Positions 59,719 through 64,000 of a stretch of 64,000 nt of DNA are shown here, piece after piece. The DNA lies in NCBI GenBank assembly GCA_028583415.1, contig CM053266.1, positions 78,193,237 to 78,257,236 on the forward strand, in the 5' to 3' direction. This DNA comes from Protea cynaroides (taxonomy: Eukaryota; Streptophyta; Magnoliopsida; Proteales; Proteaceae). A program made the translations under genes and the position numbers. The stretch's first letter is position 1; each line of letters begins with the position of its first letter. The notes under the pieces are model-generated. The model was not told where the DNA came from and did not search any database. It saw only the letters and a program-made list of their open reading frames with translations.

Positions 59719-60390
59719 ATAGTATGGCCATGTCTGGGCCCAAAGTCCATGAGTTTTTAGATAGGGTTGAGTCTATTGATAGTTCTGAGTCCGTTTCAAT
59801 AGGAACCTCCTCCTATGTACCTCTGTTTTTAAGCGTTAATAAAGAAATTTTTTCTAATTATACTGTGTCTACTTCTTCCAATCCCTTTTCTTCTAACTCT
59901 AACTTTGATGATAATGATAATGATGAACCACCTCCCAAAATTCTACAATCAATTAAAGCCTCGAAAGAGAAGAAAACCCAACCTACCGGCGAAGACTTCA
60001 AGATGATCAATTTCATAACTAAAGAACAATCTCGTGAGATTAAAATTGGCATGACCTTGACAAATAAAGAGCAAATTGACAGAACTATTGAAAGAATTCC
60101 AAGAAGCATTATTATGGTCTTATAAGGATATGCCAGGCATAAATCCAGAAGTGGTACATGACAGGATACCTCTAGTCCCCAATGCAAAGGCGCACAAGTA
60201 AAAGTTGAGATGACTACAGCTCGAGTGGACCCTAAAAGTCAAGGAGGATATAATGAAGCAGTTTGACGTCGGGTTTTTAGAAGTCTTGAAGTACCCAGAA
60301 TGGCTAGCTAATCTGGTCATTGTGCCCAAAAAGGATGGCAAACTGAGAGTGTTTGTAGATTATAGAAATTTGAATAAGGCAAGCCCCAAG
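59719..60390 (+). pseudogene. Tat-3 pol start after a gag/protease deletion
   Basis: Directly after the LTR end (CACA) the sequence jumps to MAMSGPKVHEFLDRVE, which in Tat-1 lies nearly 3 kb beyond the PBS. PBS, leader, gag and protease are therefore all missing. The frame 59724-60125 is open and then shifts. The following WTLKVKEDIMKQFDVGFLEV and WLANLVIVPKKDGKLR are the RT N-terminus. Confidence 0.75.
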
Positions 60391-61528
60391 GATGACTTTC
60401 CATTACCGAAAAATAGACATCCTAGTTGATAACACAGCCAATCAAGCACTCTTGTTTTTCAAATATGGTTTCTCGAGGTATATCCAGATCAAGATGCCAT
60501 CCGAAGATAAGGAAAAGACTGCTTTCACAATAGACTGGGGTACATATTGTTATACAATGATGTCATTTGAACTAAAAAATGCTGGGGTAACCTATCAAAG
60601 AATGGCCACGACGGTGCTGCATGATCTGATCCATAAAGAGGTCGAGGTGTATGTAGATGACATGATTGTAAAATCACTTACTAGAGAAGACCATATTACA
60701 GCAGTGAGAAAGTTCTTTGATAGAATCAAGTAGTACATACTCAGGCTTAATCCACAGAAATGTACATTCGGTGTAACTACAGGAAAAATGCTAGGATTTA
60801 TGGTTAGCCAGAGAGGAATTGAGATAGACCTGGCCAAGATAAAAGTCATATCTGAGATGCCGTCTCCCACCACAAAAAAGGAGATAAGAAATTTCCTGGA
60901 AAGACTCCAATACATCAATTGATTTATCGCACACTTCACTACAACATGCAATCCAATCTTTAAGCTATTAAGGAAGAATCAACCCAACTAATGGAACTCT
61001 CAATGTCAGTTGGCTTTCAACAAGATCAAGTCCTACCTGTCAAATCCACCAGTATTGGCTCCACCCATCGCTGGAAGGCTATTACTCCTTTATCTGTCAG
61101 TATTAGAAGATTCCATGGGGTCAATGATAGCCCAAAATGATGATGATGGACAAACAAAAAAGGCAATATACTATTTGAGCAAGAAGTTTGCAGGATATGA
61201 AACCAATTATACACCGTTGGAGAAGACATGCGTGGCTTTAGTATGGGTAACCAAGAGGTTGAGACACTACATGTTGTCCTATCATATCATACTCATCTTA
61301 AGGATGAACCCGTTGAAGTATCTATTTGAGAAGCCAACATTGATTGGGAGGCTAGCCAAATGGCTTGTATTGTTGTCCAAATTTGATATCACATATGTTA
61401 CTCAGAAATCCATCAAGGGAAGTGCAATCGCAGATCATATATTTGCCCATCTGATTAAAGACACTCTCAGAAACTTAGAGGATGTATTCCCAGATGAGGA
61501 GGTTTGCATATTCAAAGAGGAAAAGTAA
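60391..61528 (+). pseudogene. pol: Tat-3 reverse transcriptase and first RNase H
   Basis: A one-base insertion in an A run near 60409 shifts the frame into 60392-60733, which has FTIDWGTYCYT, LKNAGVTYQRM and YVDD (60650-60661). A TAG at 60731 replaces the Tat-1 Lys codon AAA. A TGA near 60919 replaces CGA, and a TAA lies near 60988. RNase H is in 61010-61528 (YLSKKFAGYE, NYTPLEKTC, SAIADHIFAH). This copy keeps sense codons at five of the Tat-1 stop sites, which identifies those stops as later changes. Confidence 0.83.
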
Positions 61529-62100
61529 AAGGAATCATGGATGATGTTCTTCGATGGTGCTGCTAATCACAGAGGGTGTAGAGTTGGGGTGTTGCTTATA
61601 GATCTAGAAGGAGAGTTCGTGCCATTCTCGCTATGATTAGAATTTGAGTGTACAAACAATATTACAGAGTATGAAGCTTGCATCATGGGGCTCAATGCAG
61701 CACTCACAATTGGCATCAAGAGTTTGAAGGTTTATGGAGACTCATCTATCGTTATTTACCAAGTCAGAGGAGATTGGAAAATCAAAGATGAAAAATTGAT
61801 ACCTTATCAACAACACGCAATCAGTTCGGTACAGAGCTACAGATATTGAGTTTGACTATTCCCCAAGGGACACAAACAAATACGCTAATGCATTGGCCAC
61901 TATGGCTTCAATGATCGATGGTGATCTTGTCAAACATACAAGGCCCTTGATGACAGAAATAAGAAGACAGTCGGCATATACAGAAGTTAATGCACTGATA
62001 TTTGATGGCAGACCCTAATTCGCACCCATAGTGAACTTCATCAGAGAAGATAAGTACCCAATGGAAGCAATAACTGGAGAGAAGAAAACACTGAGAGGAT
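61529..62100 (+). pseudogene. Tat-3 additional RNase H
   Basis: SWMMFFDGAANHRGC, then EYEACIMGLNAA and the VYGDSS block, then YQVRG. This is the second RNase H typical of the Tat lineage. A TAA at 61526 precedes it and a stop (CTATGATTAG region, near 61634) interrupts it. A frameshift follows near 61795. Confidence 0.7.
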
Positions 62101-63261
62101 ATGCCTTGTAGTTCATCCTCTATAAAGATATCCTATACAAAAGATATTACTATGTGGTACAATTGGTCTGCATTGATGAAGAGCAAGCATAAATCCTTAT
62201 TGAACAAATACATCAAGGAGTCTGTGGACCACATATGAATGCTAGTTGCTCACAATGAAAATTCTAAGAATGGGGTATTATTGGAACACAATGGAAACAG
62301 ATTGCTTAGAGTTTGTGAAGAAGTACCACAAATGCTAGATCTTTGCCAATCTGATACATATACCGCTTACAGAATTACACAATCTCAGTTCACCTTGGTC
62401 ATTCTCAAATTGGGGTATAGATGTGATTAGAAAGATTCACCCAAAGGCATCAAACGGACATGAGTTCATCTTGATCGTTATCTACTATTTTACCAAGTGG
62501 GTAGAGGCTCAGTCATATGCCAAGCTCACTGTAAATAAAGTAGCCAATTTCCTCCAATAGCATATCATCTGTCGGCATGGGATGCCTTATGCTCTAATAT
62601 CATATCAAGGTCAACATTTCAAAGGGAAGGTACAAGAATTATACGAGAATTTTAATATCTAAAGGCATCGTTCTTCCCCTTATCGTCCATAGACAAATGG
62701 AGCAATAGGCCACCAATAAGAATGTCAAGGTCATCCTTCAAAAGATGACAAAGGCACATGCCGACTGGGCAAAGAAGCTACCATATGAATATACACTATG
62801 GGCCTACAGAACTTCTATAAGAACCTCTACTGGAGCTATGCCTTATTCCCTAGTATACGACATAGAGGCATTATTCCAGGTAGAAAAGGAAATGTCATCC
62901 CTGAGGATCCTAATGGAGTTCAAAATCCCTAAAGCTGAATGGATTTGATCCCATTATGAAGAGTTGAATCTCATAGATGAAAGGCAAATGAAGGCCGTTG
63001 ACAATGCGAAGAAGTACCAAGAGAGAATGGCTGCCACTTTCAACAAAAAGGTCCCTGTTCATCATCTGACAATAGGAGATCTAGTATTGAAGGAACAAAG
63101 AGTGCCTATCCATGACCCCAGGGATAAGTTTCATCCAAACTGGAGTGAACCATTCACAATAAGGAAATCTTACCTAGAAAGGCAGTTTAACTGATAGATC
63201 TGGATAGTGAAGAGCTACAATACCTGACCAACCTCGATTAGGTGAAGCGGTATCATGTCTA
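62101..63261 (+). pseudogene. Tat-3 integrase
   Basis: The zinc-binding His pair (HQGVCGPH near 62211) and Cys pair (CEEVPQM frame shifted) are recognisable. The core GIDVI-like block, KASNGHEFILIV and YFTKWVEAQSYAKL lie at 62415-62530. The segment ICRHGMPYALISYQGQHF (about 62568-62620) is kept here but lost in Tat-1. The C-terminus is at 62745-63194 (WAYRTSIRTSTGAM, FHPNWSEPF). Several stops and shifts are present. The stop corresponding to that of Tat-1 is at 63261. Confidence 0.72.
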
Positions 63262-64000
63262 ACCTCTGCACCTAAAAAAACAAAAACAAAAACAAACGAC
63301 AAAAAAAAAAGGAAAAGAAAAAAATGGGATGCATATGGTCATTTCACTCTTGGAAGCTGATAATGAAACTCAACCATTTTGGATGGCCTTCAAGACAGGA
63401 TTGGGCTGGATTATCTAATGAGGCTATTACATCATACCACCTAGGAAGGGTTTTATCACCTCATCATAATCAAAGGAAGAACTTCTTGCTTTCTGGCTAA
63501 ACTCTTTCATCCATTCATCTATCCAACGGATATCCCAAGAGTCACATATCGAGCCCATCTCTTACATCTTTTGATATCGACCCTAGCGGACATGTCAATC
63601 TAAAAAAATGATAATAATGTGGCTAGAACTCTTATCTGTTATCCGCTACATTCAACGAAGTTCAAAGGTTCCAAAGAGCCCTTCCTTCTTAAGCCCATGA
63701 AATGGTATCTCTTTAGAGGGATCGACCATTCTATATAAACAACTAAAAGATCCTCCTGATGGGAAGCTCATCTGGATAGTTTCATATCAGCCAAATTTGG
63801 CCTTCGTTTTCTCTTACCAATCTTTAAACTTAAAAACTTAGGCTCAGACAAGGTCATGCATATGTATACATTTCATGTACAGCTTACTGTGGTTTTCAAT
63901 GTTTCTAGCAATTACAGTGCAAGAAAGTACTCTACTAACTCTGTCGTGAATTGGGGTTTTCTACAGGTCATTTCAGTGAGTGTTCTAAAATTTTTACTCA
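63262..64000 (+). other. Tat-3 post-pol noncoding region, continuing past the window
   Basis: An A-rich run (63273-63325) is followed by the segment conserved with Tat-1 10740-11400 (CTATCCAACGGATATCCC; CATATCGAGCCCATC). No reading frame is shared. The DUF7745-like ORF, if present in Tat-3, would lie just beyond the window. Confidence 0.55.

Overview
The window is plant nuclear DNA made almost entirely of nested LTR retrotransposons. I found no intact host gene and no rRNA or tRNA gene. Three observations point to a flowering plant. Primer-binding sites match plant initiator tRNA-Met (TGGTATCAGAGC) or the Tat/Ogre-type site TGGCGACTCC. The element lineages are ones known from plants: Ty3/Gypsy Tat with two RNase H domains, Ty3/Gypsy Tekay/Del-like chromovirus, and Ty1/Copia SIRE-like. 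The LTR ends read TGTAAG...TGACA or TGTCACACCCC...TTACA. The species cannot be told from this. The density of nested and decayed elements suggests silenced, heterochromatin-like chromatin.

Layout. The bottom layer is three Tat/Ogre-like units in the same (+) orientation, arranged LTR-internal-LTR-internal-LTR-internal. Tat-1 is 3458-~11990, Tat-2 is 25213-52477 and Tat-3 is 52478 to beyond the window end. Later insertions sit in them. Two partial chromovirus LTRs (1-3457) lie in Tat LTR 1. A truncated related LTR (~11996-13221 plus 24435-25207) is split by a complete SIRE-like Copia element (13222-24434, TSD TTATC), which itself holds a solo LTR (17638-19929). A solo LTR (28541-30891, TSD TCTAC) sits just after the Tat-2 primer-binding site. 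A full-length minus-strand Tekay-like element (36850-48837) is followed at once by a further solo LTR (48843-51182), with the same 5-bp site TACAT at all three junctions. A small non-autonomous LTR element (53902-56113) lies in Tat LTR 3.

Coding content. Each element once encoded gag, protease, reverse transcriptase, RNase H and integrase, and all copies are now broken. The three Tat units carry complementary deletions: Tat-1 lacks protease, Tat-2 lacks RT-RNase H-integrase, and Tat-3 lacks gag and protease. The Copia element keeps one long reading frame interrupted mainly by CAA/CAG to TAA/TAG and TGG to stop changes, the pattern expected of cytosine-methylation decay.

The most unusual structures are: (i) a plus-strand gene with an apparent intron inside the minus-strand Tekay-like element, resembling the 'putative plant transposon protein' family; (ii) GGTCG-type motif clusters at matching places in several LTR subfamilies, each subfamily with its own motif version shared between its clusters; and (iii) two splice-donor-like sites kept at matching positions in the LTRs.
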